From Lucinisca nassula (Eukaryota > Mollusca > Bivalvia > Lucinida > Lucinidae): a stretch of DNA of 64,000 nucleotides. How positions within the stretch are numbered: position 1 is the first letter of the stretch; each line of letters begins with the position of its first letter. Location of the stretch: NCBI GenBank assembly GCA_963580285.1, contig OY757016.1, forward strand, positions 40,749,124 through 40,813,123, written 5' to 3'. Of this stretch, positions 50,378 through 60,300 are shown in pieces. A program made the position numbers and the translations under genes. The notes under the pieces are model-generated. The model was not told where the DNA came from and made no database searches. It worked only from the letters and a program-made list of their open reading frames with translations.

Positions 50378-50670
50378 TTGTTTGATTTGAGGTTTAACGT
50401 CCCCGTCAACACTGTAAATGTCATTTTGGAGACGTTGCTTCCAATTTTGTGGGCCTCTTACCCGACATTGAGATGAAATGACATCTCAAGCCCTGTCGCC
50501 CAATGAAACCAATAGGGTTTATTAGCATGGACGGTCCGCCTCGCATCGCGCTTCCGCCATGGACATGCTTAGATCATCTAAGCGGTTTACCAGTACTAGT
50601 GTGCGGGCCGGATTCAGCTCTGCGTGGAAGCATCATGCAGCCCATATATTTCTTCAAGCCCCTATGGGCG
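50378..50670 (-). mobile_element. SINE family D with target duplication
   Basis: Reverse-oriented full copy. Duplication GCATGGTCATCGAT at 50364-50377 and 50671-50684. Confidence 0.9.
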
Positions 50671-50684
50671 GCATGGTCATCGAT

Positions 50685-51065
50685 AAAGAAACCAATGCAT
50701 GATCAAAGCACTTACAGGACTTGTGGGTGTACCAAACCTGCCCATGAAACGCGCGGTTAGGTAAACTGACCGCCGGCTGAATATGAACTACATAAGGTTG
50801 ACTCGGCAGAAAAACTACAAACAAAATCTGTCTGTATAGGCTGAAAAATGGTCCAGAACCTGGACTTTTATTGTTTTGTTCAACCCTAAAATTTCAACCA
50901 GTGTAGACCTTGATCAGCCGCAGCATTCAGGATCACAACTGTGTGCTAATGTCTCGATTTTTGAATCCTATGCTCATATGCATTAACCAATTCAATATTC
51001 AGTAACATATTCCCCGTGCTTGCAGGTTCTTTATCGCCATTCGGCTCTGTCTATTTTGTCTATTA
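50685..51065. other. USP intron 3; fragments only
   Basis: A SINE C tail fragment at 50755-50825 ('ggttaggtaaactgaccgcc', 'gttgactcggcag') and a short P fragment at 50895-50945. Confidence 0.5.
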
Positions 51066-51078
51066 AACAGTACAAAGC

Positions 51079-51387
51079 GCCAGACTCGGTAGCTCAGTTG
51101 GATGCGCGTCTCACTTGTGATCAGGAGGACACGGGTTCGATACCTTCCGGGGCCGGCAACATTCTCTCGTGGAGATTGATCATGAAATCTTTTCTACGGT
51201 CATTCTCTCTCTTCTGCTGATTCAAGAAGGGCTGTTATCAGTTTCTGGTGGAAGAATGTGTACTGTACTGGTTAACCGCTTGCGTATAAGCCTGCCCAGG
51301 ACAAATGTGGATAGGTAAACTGACCGGCTCAAAAATGACCTAAAATAGTGTTAACTGGGCCGTTAAACTCTTATACAAACAAACAAA
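51079..51387 (+). mobile_element. SINE family C, complete, with target duplication
   Basis: 'gactcggtagctcagttgga' A box, 'gggttcgatacc' B box, 'ggagattgatcatgaaatct', 'tggttaaccgcttgcgtata', 'gttaactgggccgttaaact'. Duplication AACAGTACAAAGC at 51066-51078 and 51388-51400. It lies about 195 bp before USP exon 4. Confidence 0.92.
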
Positions 51388-51582
51388 AACAGTACAAAGC
51401 AGTTAATTTGTGCGCGCTTGAATTTTATTCCACACGAAAACATGCCTATATAATTTTTACCTCATGAAGCCCCACAGGGTGGTCTTAATATAGGATTTTT
51501 GCTTTACCGTGAAAACTGAGGTATCTATTTACCTTAAAAGTGATTTAGTAATTTTGTCACAATCATAAATATTTCCTTTCAG

Positions 51583-51810
51583 ATTGGCGGGAAAGTTAAG
51601 AGCGTGGCGGGTAAACCAGGCGAGGTGGTATGCCACGTGGCTGACGAAGAACAAGCTACATTCATTATCTGCGGGACACGTGGTCACGGTCGACTGCGCA
51701 GAACGTTGCTAGGCAGCATCAGTGACTATATTCTTCACCACGCCCACGTTCCTGTGTTCGTGTGTAGGCATAAAGACTCGCATAAGGGCATAACAAGTCA
51801 CCATCATTAA
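51583..51810 (+). CDS. Universal stress protein, exon 4 (C-terminus and stop)
   Basis: 228 nt including TAA, acceptor 'tttcctttcag'. Encodes residues 102-176: IGGKVKSVAGKPGEVVCHVA, EEQATFIICGTRGHGRLRRT, LLGSISDYILHHAHVPVFVC, then a His-rich tail. It contains the USP nucleotide motif G-x2-G-x9-G-S (G132, G135, G145, S146), which contacts the ATP phosphates and ribose in ATP-binding USPs. The 'HHAHVPVFVC' strand normally forms the dimer interface. No canonical AATAAA is seen soon after the stop. Confidence 0.95.
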   Translation: MGGKVKSVAGKPGEVVCHVADEEQATFIICGTRGHGRLRRTLLGSISDYILHHAHVPVFVCRHKDSHKGITSHHH

Positions 51811-51985
51811 CACTTCTAGCGCCGAAAAAAATAGTGTAGCAGACAACATTCAACATTTTTTTTTTGTATTATTTTACAGGGGAAATCAAGCTTGACGCCA
51901 GTGTCAGTTTTGTTTTCTCCTAAAAAATGAAAAAAGGCGGAAATGTTGTCTTCTGCAGTGAATGGCGTTTTAAGGATGAAGTTGT
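51811..51985 (+). other. Probable USP 3' untranslated region
   Basis: Follows the stop codon. T-run at 51858-51867. The 3' end cannot be fixed. Confidence 0.4.
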
Positions 51986-52288
51986 TTCACCCTTTTTGTA
52001 CCAAATGGAACCTTCCAGGAGTCCATTTCAGGTTGTAGGTCCTCCGGTTCTCGCCCATTTCTGATTAACGATCGGCTCGATATGAGTGAAATAATCCTGA
52101 GAGGGCCGTAAAACCAAAACCAAAAAAAAATTTCAGGTTGTGTTTGCTTAAGAAATTATTCGGAAATTGGCTAAACATTTAGCAAACATTGGAGGCCCAG
52201 ATCAGACGCCGCGTTCTGCGGCGTCTGATCTGGGCCTACACTGTGTGCCAGGGTACCCGTTTTGGGGTTTCTGGTACAAAATGGGTTG
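51986..52288. mobile_element. piggyBac-like MITE (family P) split by a truncated SINE A
   Basis: Ends 'tttcaccctttttgtaccaa' and 'ggtacaaaatgggttga'. The palindrome at about 52183-52250 is 'cccagatcagacgccgcgtt' and complement. The insertion is at 52037-52129. Confidence 0.8.
52037..52129 (+). mobile_element. 5'-truncated SINE A with target duplication
   Basis: Only the 3' ~90 bp ('cgatcggctcgatatgagtg', 'gagggccgtaaaacc', A-tail), flanked by ATTTCAGGTTGT (52025-52036 and 52130-52141). Confidence 0.88.
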
Positions 52289-52747
52289 AGAAATAGATCA
52301 ACTCTGGCAGTGTACGTCTTGTAACAAATCACTGTTTGGAGGTCAGCTGTAAAGAAGATGAAATTACGAGCGCGTAGCGCGAGTGATTTGTCTACTTACA
52401 ACCGACGGACAAACTGTGATTAATTAAGAATTCGCATACTGGAGGTGATCCATTTCCGTTCTAAAACACTAAAAAAATCAACACTAATTTTGTTGTTTCC
52501 TACAAATTCTCCCAACCTTTCCTGCGCCATTGTCAGGAGAAATCGACTGTTAAACATGCATTTAAGTCTATTTGTAACGTTTGGATGCGAGAAAATGACA
52601 TAACACTCTTACGTCAAATAACCTACCAGTGACGTCATAAAACATTGGATTTTCGCATCACGCTCTTCCGCCCAGTGATTTGTTGTAGAATAGTTCCTTT
52701 CCATTGCCTAGATATGAGTACTGTTTTAGAATGTACCACAAAATATG
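52289..52747. other. Intergenic; nothing recognised
   Basis: Unassigned sequence. 'gagcgcgtagcgcgag' at 52368-52383 is a small palindrome. No gene. Confidence 0.5.
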
Positions 52748-53824
52748 TTAAAGGCCCGGTCCCACAGAGCTTGCGACCGTGATGCGACCTCTCCACGACG
52801 GTTGCAGGAGTCGCAGAGAGGTTTTACAAAGGTTGCAGCAAGGTCGCGGGTAGGTCGCCGATCAAATTTAGTCGCCGATCGTCTTTTGTGCATGCACAAA
52901 AGACTGGCTGCGACTGATTTTGATCGCAGACTAGTTGCAATGGTTTTCTAGACGTCACAGACAAATCTCCGATCGATCGCCGAACAGTCGCCGATCGATC
53001 CCCGACCGAATTTATGCAAATTTGGCTGTAAATTCTAGCAACCTTGTTGCAACTTATCGGAGACTGGTCGCAGACCGATCGCCGACTGATCCGCGATCGA
53101 TCCACGACCTATCGGCGATCAGTCGGTAACTGTTCGGCGATGGGTCCGCGATCGAGCGGAGATTGATCACTGATTGATCTGCAACTGGTCGCCGACAAGC
53201 TGTAATAAGGTGTTAAAACTACCGAACGATTATAGCGCCAACTACAATAAAAAACTGTTAACATCCTAGCATCATTTCGACGACAGCTTTCAAAAAGGCA
53301 ACATGGTTCGGAGAGGCGGGAAAAAGAAAACGGCGGCGCAGCCGAAAAAAAAAAACGGGAAGCAAGGCTCGGACACCAATTTCGGATGACGAGGACTTGC
53401 AGCAGTCCAGAGAAGACTCTCAGCAGTCGAAAATTTAGTTTATTTTTGTCTGTGTCAAAAAACAAAAAAAAAAAAAAAAAACGCAAAACAGTCTCCGACA
53501 AGTCGCCGATTGGTTTTATCCAGTCTCTGAAGAGTCGCCGATTGATCGCCGACTAGGCCCCGATCATGTTTCACTTGTTGCAAGTCAGTCGCCGATCATA
53601 CAGCGATTCTTCGGCGACAAGTCGCTGATCAATCGCCGACTTTGGGCAACATTAATCGCCGATTGTTCGGCGACCGAACGCCGACTAGTCGGCGACGGGT
53701 CGGCGATCACATTTACGGAGCATATTTAGTTGCAACAGTAGCAAAGGTCGCGGGCCAGTTGCAACGAAATCAGTTGCAGAGAGGTCGCATCGCAGTCGCA
53801 AGATCTGTGGGACCGGGGCTTTAA
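52748..53824. mobile_element. TTAA-flanked element with TCGCCGATC-rich body
   Basis: Ends TTAAAGGCCCGGTCCCACAG and 'ctgtgggaccggggctttaa', continuing as inverted repeats ('agcttgcgaccgtgatgcga' / 'tcgcatcgcagtcgcaag'). Both ends carry TTAA. The body is a dense irregular series of 'tcgccgatc', 'agtcgccgac', 'gatcgatcc' words from about 52840 to 53200 and 53500 to 53720. Between them lies a non-repetitive island (53205-53500) with an ATG and a short basic reading frame. TTAA ends suggest the piggyBac superfamily; this is an inference. Confidence 0.75.
53303..53438 (+). pseudogene. Basic N-terminal coding remnant inside the TTAA element
   Basis: From ATG 53303: MVRRGGKKKTAAQPKKK, then a poly-A run of 11. 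Past the run, in the phase one base over, the reading continues to ISDDEDLQQSREDSQQSKI and TAG (53438). Basic then acidic/Ser-rich N-termini are usual in transposases, but no domain is present, so identity is a guess. The A-run is the likely frameshift point. Confidence 0.35.
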
Positions 53825-53919
53825 TACTTGTGTCATCATAGCAGGAATGGAGGCGGCGCATGAATATGGATACACAACTCCATTTGAGCGGACTCCTCTT
53901 AGCATTGCGATCTAAAACA

Positions 53920-54190
53920 CACCCATGCGACGTTGTGCATTTTTTTCGCAACTCCAAAATGACTACTTTTCAGATGAAAATCCGGGAAATTGTTTCTTAT
54001 CTTTACTGGAAACATAGGCTGTGGGTGCTCGTTAGAACCCCCTCATTGAGGCGGTTCTAACGAGTACCCACAACCTATGTCTTGGAGAAAAAATAAGAAA
54101 TATAATGTATACCCCGTAAACCCAGTTATCTCTACATGAAGTCTGGTTTAGCTGGGGTGTTCATTTCATGGACTTGATCGCTGGTTTATA
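53920..54190. mobile_element. Hairpin MITE family H, second subtype, full core
   Basis: 'cccatgcgacgttgtgcatt', 'aactccaaaatgactacttt', stem 'gctcgttagaaccccctcat' against 'tgaggcggttctaacgagta', 'gttcatttcatggacttgat'. Confidence 0.75.
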
Positions 54191-54328
54191 TTCCTAGTCT
54201 AAAAACGCACGTGCACAGCCAAATTACCTGTTTGTCTTCTTGCATTAAGCTATCTCAAAGCTTGTCTTCTCTGCGCATGTCTATGAGTAGCCAAGGCTTA
54301 GGCGAGGCTGCGCTAATGATGCTAAAAA

Positions 54329-54701
54329 CAGAGGTGCGTTCAACAAAGAGGGCGCCCGCCGAGCGCTCTGAAGGCAAGCGCTCGTCCGAGAGCCCGCGAG
54401 TGCTTGCGATACAGTTTTTCTTTGGGTACTGAATCCTTTGCGCATACGTGAAGGGAATTGAGATCCGGTCTCTGCTGAATTGGCGAAAAAATGAGTTTGT
54501 TTACAGCCGTCTAAAAGGGTATTAAACAATTTGCAATTTCCTCAAGCAGACCAAGCAGAATTGAACTTCTGATAGACAGAAAAGCAGACGAACAGTCTAA
54601 GGTCCGCATCTTGAAACAGCGAGCGCCCACTGCCGTTCAATAGTGTGTTTTTGTTTGTTCAAGCACTCAAGCGAGCGCCCGCATTGTTGAACGCACTACA
54701 G
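54329..54701. mobile_element. MITE with GTGCGTTCAACAA inverted ends
   Basis: Left 'cagaggtgcgttcaacaaag', right 'attgttgaacgcactacag'. Subterminal 'gcgcccgccgagcgc' / 'gcgagcgcccgc'. hAT-like ends are possible, but I did not find a convincing 8-bp target duplication. Confidence 0.55.
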
Positions 54702-54857
54702 GTTTTCTTTGGCGTAGCTCAAATAATAACAATGTCAGATACGCAATAGTATTACTGTAGAATCAAGTAGCTCTTGAGTAGAATGAATTAAAATCGATTC
54801 CAATTTCACCGTCTTTTTCATTTTTCAGTCTTATATAGCTATAAATATTAAATATTT

Positions 54858-55115
54858 GTTTGTATTAGTTGAGGTTTTACGTCCACATCAACACTATTTA
54901 GGTCATCTTGGAGACGTTGCTTCCAATTTTTTGTGGGACGTTTACCCGACATTTAGATGAAATGACATCTCAAACCCTTCCGCCCAAAGAAACGGCAAGG
55001 GTTTATAACTAGGGACTCGCATCACTTTGCCTGGGCAGCCTCTTAGGCCTTCTAATCGGTTTACCAGTACTGCTGTTCGGTCGGTTTCAGCTCTGTTTGG
55101 TAGCACTGTGCAGCT
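54858..55115 (-). mobile_element. SINE family D, diverged
   Basis: 'tgtttgtattagttgaggtt', 'catcttggagacgttgcttc', 'ggtttaccagtactgctgtt', 'ggtttcagctctgtttggta'. Confidence 0.75.
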
Positions 55116-55272
55116 CAGTCTTAAATATTGAATAACTAGATATCACTTTTACCGTAAGGCGACGTTGCGTCTTACGGTAATGAGCCAATCACGTCACACG
55201 CCCATTTAAGCGCATACACAATCTCACATTACTATTTTGAGACTAAAACTACTGTTAATGACGCAAAAAGCC

Positions 55273-55402
55273 GGTTCGTGTCTTTTGATATCATTTTTAT
55301 CAGGCAAGGCTTCGAGAACGCTTGTAGGATCGCGAGGCTTGCCGAGCGATTCTACATGCGTTCTCGAAGCCGATCCTGATAAACTTGATATAAGATTACA
55401 CG
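55273..55402. mobile_element. Foldback element
   Basis: 'gttcgtgtcttttgatatca' / 'tgatataagattacacgaat', 'ttatcaggcaaggcttcgag' / 'ctcgaagccgatcctgataa', 'gcttgtaggatcgc' / 'gcgattctacatgc'. Confidence 0.75.
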
Positions 55403-55704
55403 AATCTGGTATTCTATTTATCAGTTAATCCCCTTGTACACTCTTTCAGTTTTGCCGTTTTTTCCAGTAGTCCAGCTTATAGAAGTGCATTGTCACGTTG
55501 ACCTGAAAAAAGCTCACTTGTCCTGAGATAGCATATCTGTATCAGGTCAAGGTGTTACAATGCAATTAATATAGGGGGTAACTGATATTTAGGACTACAT
55601 GTTTATAATAATAGGGTTATTGAACGGAGACTATTGAATGATACTGGTATATGTTGTCCCTTGTTGGTATATTGAAGACTTGCAAAAAGCTTATTTAAAA
55701 TTAA

Positions 55705-56240
55705 ATTTTAATTGATGTTGGCTGATGCTCTGTCTAGGAGTCTAACTGTTGGCTTCCATTTGCTCCAGCATTTCAGTTATTTCATGCTGTCGAGTCCTCA
55801 CCGTTGTTTCATCTCTGTAATTGTGAAATTGTTTGATTTTTATGTTCCCTCAGAGATGTAGCACTGATTAGTTAGGAAGCCTTCCTGTGGACTGAGCAAA
55901 TTATTTGTGTAAGCCATGACAGAATTAAGGGCGATGATTGTGGCAACGTAAAATCTATTTAAGCCTCCCGAGTAGAACACGTTTCACTGACCGTTCAAGG
56001 GTGGGTCTTCTGTCGCGGTTTATATTTTGTTACAGTTCGTATTTGCATGTGTGTATCGCTTACATATTTTTATTTTGGATAACCAGTGAAAGTCACGATG
56101 ACAGCCCTTTTGGCATTCAGCAAGTGATGTTTCCATTAAGGTTTAGTTATTTCATGTTTTATACTTCTTTCCCTTTGGTGTCTCTGATGGGGGATTCGGG
56201 GTAATAGTATCGATTCCTGATCATTGCCTTCACTTCTAGT
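55705..56240 (+). repeat. Retroelement 3' module, second copy
   Basis: Same landmark order as 4271-5030 without the upstream coding part: 'ggagtctaactgttggcttc', 'agatgtagcactgattagtt', 'gtaaaatctatttaagcctc', 'actgaccgttcaagg', 'ttccctttggtgtctctgat', 'tatcgattcctgatcattgc'. The 88-codon frame here is not a gene. Confidence 0.65.
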
Positions 56241-56377
56241 TTGCAGGCTCTTTTTCTTCTATATTCAAACTCAGGACAATTCTCACCACTTTAGTGTTAT
56301 ACATGTATACATGTATGTAACCCTGTATTATTGTTCGTCTTACTATGTTAAGTTGTCACATTTACATAAACACTTGC

Positions 56378-56602
56378 TATTGACCCTTTAATACCACATG
56401 GAATCTTCCTCCTTATATATAGCAGGAGTTCATTTCAAAATTTAGGGGTGTCAGATTGTGTTTTCTTCAAAATTAATTCGGAAAATGGCTGAACTTTTAG
56501 CAAACAGTGGAGGCCCTGATCAGACGCTCTGATCGGGGGCCTGCACTGTTTGCCACGGTATAGTACGACTTTAGGGGTTTCTGGTACTCAATGGGTTAAT
56601 CG
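56378..56602. mobile_element. piggyBac-like MITE (family P), shortened stem
   Basis: 'ttgaccctttaataccacat' at the left, 'ggtactcaatgggttaat' at the right. The stem is 'ctgatcagacgctctgatcg', shorter than in other copies. Confidence 0.75.
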
Positions 56603-56736
56603 ACAGTGACAAAGAAAAATGTGTCTCCGTCACATGTGCGCACAGCTAAAACTCAGATCAGACTGCGCATTGGCGCACTCTGATCTGAGTCTTCGCTATG
56701 CGCTGGATAAATGCTGTGTGACCCGAAGATTCTTCG
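56603..56736. repeat. Short hairpin
   Basis: 'actcagatcagactgcgcat' / 'gcgcactctgatctgagt' at 56650-56690. Confidence 0.6.
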
Positions 56737-56924
56737 TGAAGAAATTTTTTCTACGGTCATTCTCTCCCCTCCGCTGATTGAAAAAGGGCAGTTGTCATTA
56801 TGTGGACGGTGGTTAACCGTTTATGAATAAGCCTGTCCAGGAAAACGGTGGTGAGGTAAACTGACCGGCTCGATATGTTCTCACTAGTGTTTACTGGGCC
56901 GTTATAGTCCAACCAAGCAAAGAA
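56737..56924 (+). mobile_element. SINE family C, partial
   Basis: 'ttttttctacggtcattctc', 'gaaaaagggcagttgtcatt', 'gtttactgggccgttatagt'. Head missing. Confidence 0.7.
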
Positions 56925-57068
56925 CGAACGAAAACAAACAGAGAATGCTGCATTCATTAATTATTTGGGCTTTAACGACACGTCAACCCTTCTGGGTCAT
57001 TTTGTGTCCCTGAGAATGGGAGAGAAGAGAGATATTAGATAGGGCTAGTAAAGAAGATGAAGTGATTT

Positions 57069-57376
57069 TGTTTGTTTGTATTGGCGTTTGCCGGCCCAGT
57101 CAACACTATTTTAGGTCATTTTTGAGCCGGTCATTTTACCTATCCATACCTTTTCCTGGGCAGGCTTATACGTAAGCGGTTAACCAGTAAAGTGCACATT
57201 CTTTCACCAGAAACTGACAACTGCCCTTCTTGAATCAGCGGAAGGGAGAGAATGACCGTAGAAAAGATTTCATGATCAATCTCCACGAAAAAATGTTGCT
57301 GATCCCGGCAGGTATCGAACCCGCGTCCTCCTGATCATCAATCAGACGCGCATCCGACTGAGCTACCGAGGCCGGC
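57069..57376 (-). mobile_element. SINE family C, complete, reverse
   Basis: Reversed tail 'tttgtttgtattggcgtttg' on the left; tRNA-like head 'ccgactgagctaccgaggcc' on the right. Flanks 'gatgaagtga' and 'aatgacgtga' may be a worn target duplication. Confidence 0.85.
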
Positions 57377-57714
57377 GAAAATGACGTGAGGGATAAGGGA
57401 GAAAGAGGAAAATGAACAAAAGTATAGAAACAGAAAAACAACAACACTCCCAATCTACCCTTACCGGCTGCAAGTACAGCAGGCCTTGCCCAACTGTAAA
57501 CCAATATTAACTTTTATCATATGACGTCGCGTCTGAGAGTGTAATAACGCCATGTATTATTTTCGATAATCCACTAGTGGATTAAATATGCAAATTAGTT
57601 AGATACTCCCCGTAACGTTACATGTACGACGTCTTTAACGACGTCGCGTTTACTTATGGCGGAATATTGACATTTTAGTAAAATAAGCGCGAATAAAAAC
57701 GTTTTAAATGTCAT
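57377..57714. other. Intergenic; nothing coding
   Basis: Contains several TGACGTCG/ACGACGTC words (57520-57660). Part resembles 42560-42719. No gene. Confidence 0.45.
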
Positions 57715-57880
57715 ATGATAAATAGAATCTTGCATCAGTGCTCATGCATTATTGAATTTATTAAACTCGTTGAGGAAAAGGAATAAAATGCTCGGCAAAG
57801 CCTCGCATTTTATCCCTTTTCCTCAACTCGTTTAATAAATTCAATAATACATGAGCACTCATGTAAGATTCTCTATGAAC
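57715..57880. mobile_element. Foldback element
   Basis: 'agtgctcatgcattattgaa' / 'ttcaataatacatgagcact', 'tttattaaactcgttgagga' / 'tcctcaactcgtttaataaa', 'ggaataaaatgctcggcaaa' / 'gcctcgcattttatccc'. Stem of about 75 bp. Confidence 0.8.
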
Positions 57881-58194
57881 GCTGCAGACACCAACCACCA
57901 TCAGAATGCTATGCTTATTTGCTCACATGCGCGAATGCCGCGTCACATTTTTGTGTACAAAATGTTATGCTTGTAATAATAAATGGCCTACTTGGTCTAT
58001 TTCGAGGTCGCAGTGTGAAAAGGTTTGTTGTTGTCAGAAATCATGACCTATGTAAAAGATATTCGGTAGATGACCTGTGCTGGGTTAGTGCAGATTAAAA
58101 TAAAAGGACTGACAGCACTGGTGGATCGTTTGTCTCGTGGTGTTGGCTGCGAAAATACATGAACGGAGATTTAGGCCATAGAGGATATTTGATT
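57881..58194. other. Intergenic; nothing recognised
   Basis: Unassigned sequence between two foldbacks. Confidence 0.5.
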
Positions 58195-58325
58195 TTTTCA
58201 GTGTAAGATCGAATTTTATTTCATCGAATGAACACCAAAACTGTTATTTTCACGAGTGGCGTAGCCACGAGTGAAAATAGCAGTTTCGGTGTTCATGAGT
58301 GAAATAAAATTTGATCTTGCACTGA
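58195..58325. mobile_element. Foldback element
   Basis: 'cagtgtaagatcgaatttta' / 'taaaatttgatcttgcactg', 'atgaacaccaaaactgttat' / 'atagcagtttcggtgttcat', 'tttcacgagtggcgtagcca' self-pairing at the loop. Confidence 0.8.
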
Positions 58326-59962
58326 AAAAATCAAATTTTCTATTTCTTACATGCTTCAAAAGGCAATATTTAGCGTCTTTAATGGTGTCGCTCACATTCG
58401 GAGAAAATTATCTTTGTTCCTGTTCGTTTCGCGTCAATTTAGTGGTGTCCATCGTGTTTAGTGGGTATACTATTGGGTGTAAACTACTAGTTTGCACCTG
58501 AGAAATGGCCTGGGATGGTATTATTATGAATGATTAATGAAATAATTGAGAGAGTAGTTTTCCAAAGAAGTTGCTGGCAAGTCTAACGTCGCGCGACAAA
58601 AGACGTGACGTCAGCGTCATAAATGACGTCAGTAACGTCCCCGTCACACATGAACGGGCTATGCGCACAGGGGCCCGGCGCATTTTTTTTGTGATTTGGA
58701 AAATGTATAAAGAAAAAAAATGGGAAATGATACTAAATATAGACAAGGGGTTGAACATGGCATAAGGACCCAACTACCCCCATTTCACATTCACATACCA
58801 TTATTGAGAACATCAAAACACTCTCATTTTGAAACCCTGGCTGTAATTGTCCCCACATACCATCGCTAGTCAATGGATAGAATCATTTCAGCCAAAGCAA
58901 AACGGTATCCACAATACAGCTAGGGAAAACGACCTATTTTGACAGATTTTACCAGGTCGGACACGACCTCGTAAACACAGAGTTCACGGCTGTAAAACTA
59001 AAAGCCAAGCATGCCCACATAAATCTTTGACATCGTCTAATAATAAACTTATAAACATAATAAGTGCTGCTGGTGAGAAGTTCAAAAGTCTCTAGATAAC
59101 AACATACTCGGCGTTTATAATCTTCCTGAAAATCTTTCAGCAGCTGCGGCCATACTTGTGTTTTGCTTCATCATGTGACTTTGCTGTATCACATAATTTC
59201 ATTGGTCGGTGTTTTGGTTTCCTCTTTCGCAATACTGGGGCGGTGTAAAACCAGCTGAACGTAAAACCAGCCGTATTAAACACCGGTATTGGCATGAAAC
59301 TACCGGAGACCACATAAACGCTACTTAGGCATTTTTTTTCAACGCTCCATATCCTTGAGAGCTGTATGATTGAAAAAAAAACAAACAAAAAAACTTAAAC
59401 ATACAAATGTTCGTTTCAACTATGTTAGTTGTCGAAACTACCAACTCTTTCAACAAAAAAAACAACAACTATTTCGGTACCCAATATAGATAGTTGATTT
59501 CGGTATTTAGTAGTCCGCCTATTTTGTAAACAAACAAACGAAAAAAAAAAAATACACAAACATATATTTGGAACGGAACAAAAAGGAAACCAAAAATACC
59601 ATACCGAACGACATCCAGCTCGTTTTTTATACAGACGCATTTGTTGTGACAGTGTGTACACTAGTGTCCAATTCAGAAACGATTTTAGCTTCGGTTTAAA
59701 AGCCAAGGCTGGGCCGAGCCACTGACGTCTGATTTTTTTTTAATTAGGTCCAAATAAGGGTTTGGTATGTAAATTATAAAGACTTTTCCTATCTATCTAG
59801 CTAGCTGGCTAAATAGTTTTGACACTTGAGCAAACACTTGACCATTACCTCAGTTTGATGGGTGGCTGAATTTAGAATTTAGCTAAAATGTCACGGGATG
59901 AGCCCTTAAAACTATTTACAGTTTGAAAAACAGAAGTATGCTAAAACGAATCTCAGTGCGGG
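58326..59962. other. Long stretch without recognised genes
   Basis: AT-rich. Two exact TGACGTCA words at 58606-58613 and 58624-58631. Frames up to 93 codons (e.g. 59425-59706, minus) have no domain. A-runs at about 59365 and 59540. This is one of the few parts with no obvious repeat. Confidence 0.5.
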
Positions 59963-60300
59963 CTTTGAAAAGTGAAAATGGAGGCAATGATCAGGAATCG
60001 ATACAATTAACCCACAGTTCCCACCAGAGACACCAACGGGAAACACAAACATGAAACAACAGACCCTAATGGAAACATCAACAGCGGAAAGCCAAAAGGA
60101 CAGTTACTTTCCCACAAAATGGCCAATAGGCTATCCAAAATAAAATAATATAAGCGACACAACACCCAAATACAAACCATAACAAAAATAAACCGCGACA
60201 GAAGAACCGCCTTGGAATGGTCAGCGGAAACGAATTCCACTGGGGAGGGGGGGGGGCGGGGTAAATCGATTTTACGTGGCCACAATCCTAGCACTTACTT
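59963..60300 (-). repeat. Retroelement 3' module, reverse
   Basis: 'gatcaggaatcgatacaatt', 'ccaccagagacaccaacggg', 'gaagaaccgccttggaatgg', 'aaatcgattttacgtggcca', 'catcagtccaacatctccgt' are the reverse complement of landmarks in 4271-5030. It follows (minus strand) the LINE coding remnant at 60590-61432. Confidence 0.65.

Noticed and set aside
52745..53957. Arg/Ser/Asp-rich frames on both strands
   Set aside because: Translation of the TCGCCGATC-like word array; open in several frames at once.
58606..58631. Two TGACGTCA words as CRE promoter elements
   Set aside because: No gene start follows within reach and such words are common in several MITEs here; too weak to call.
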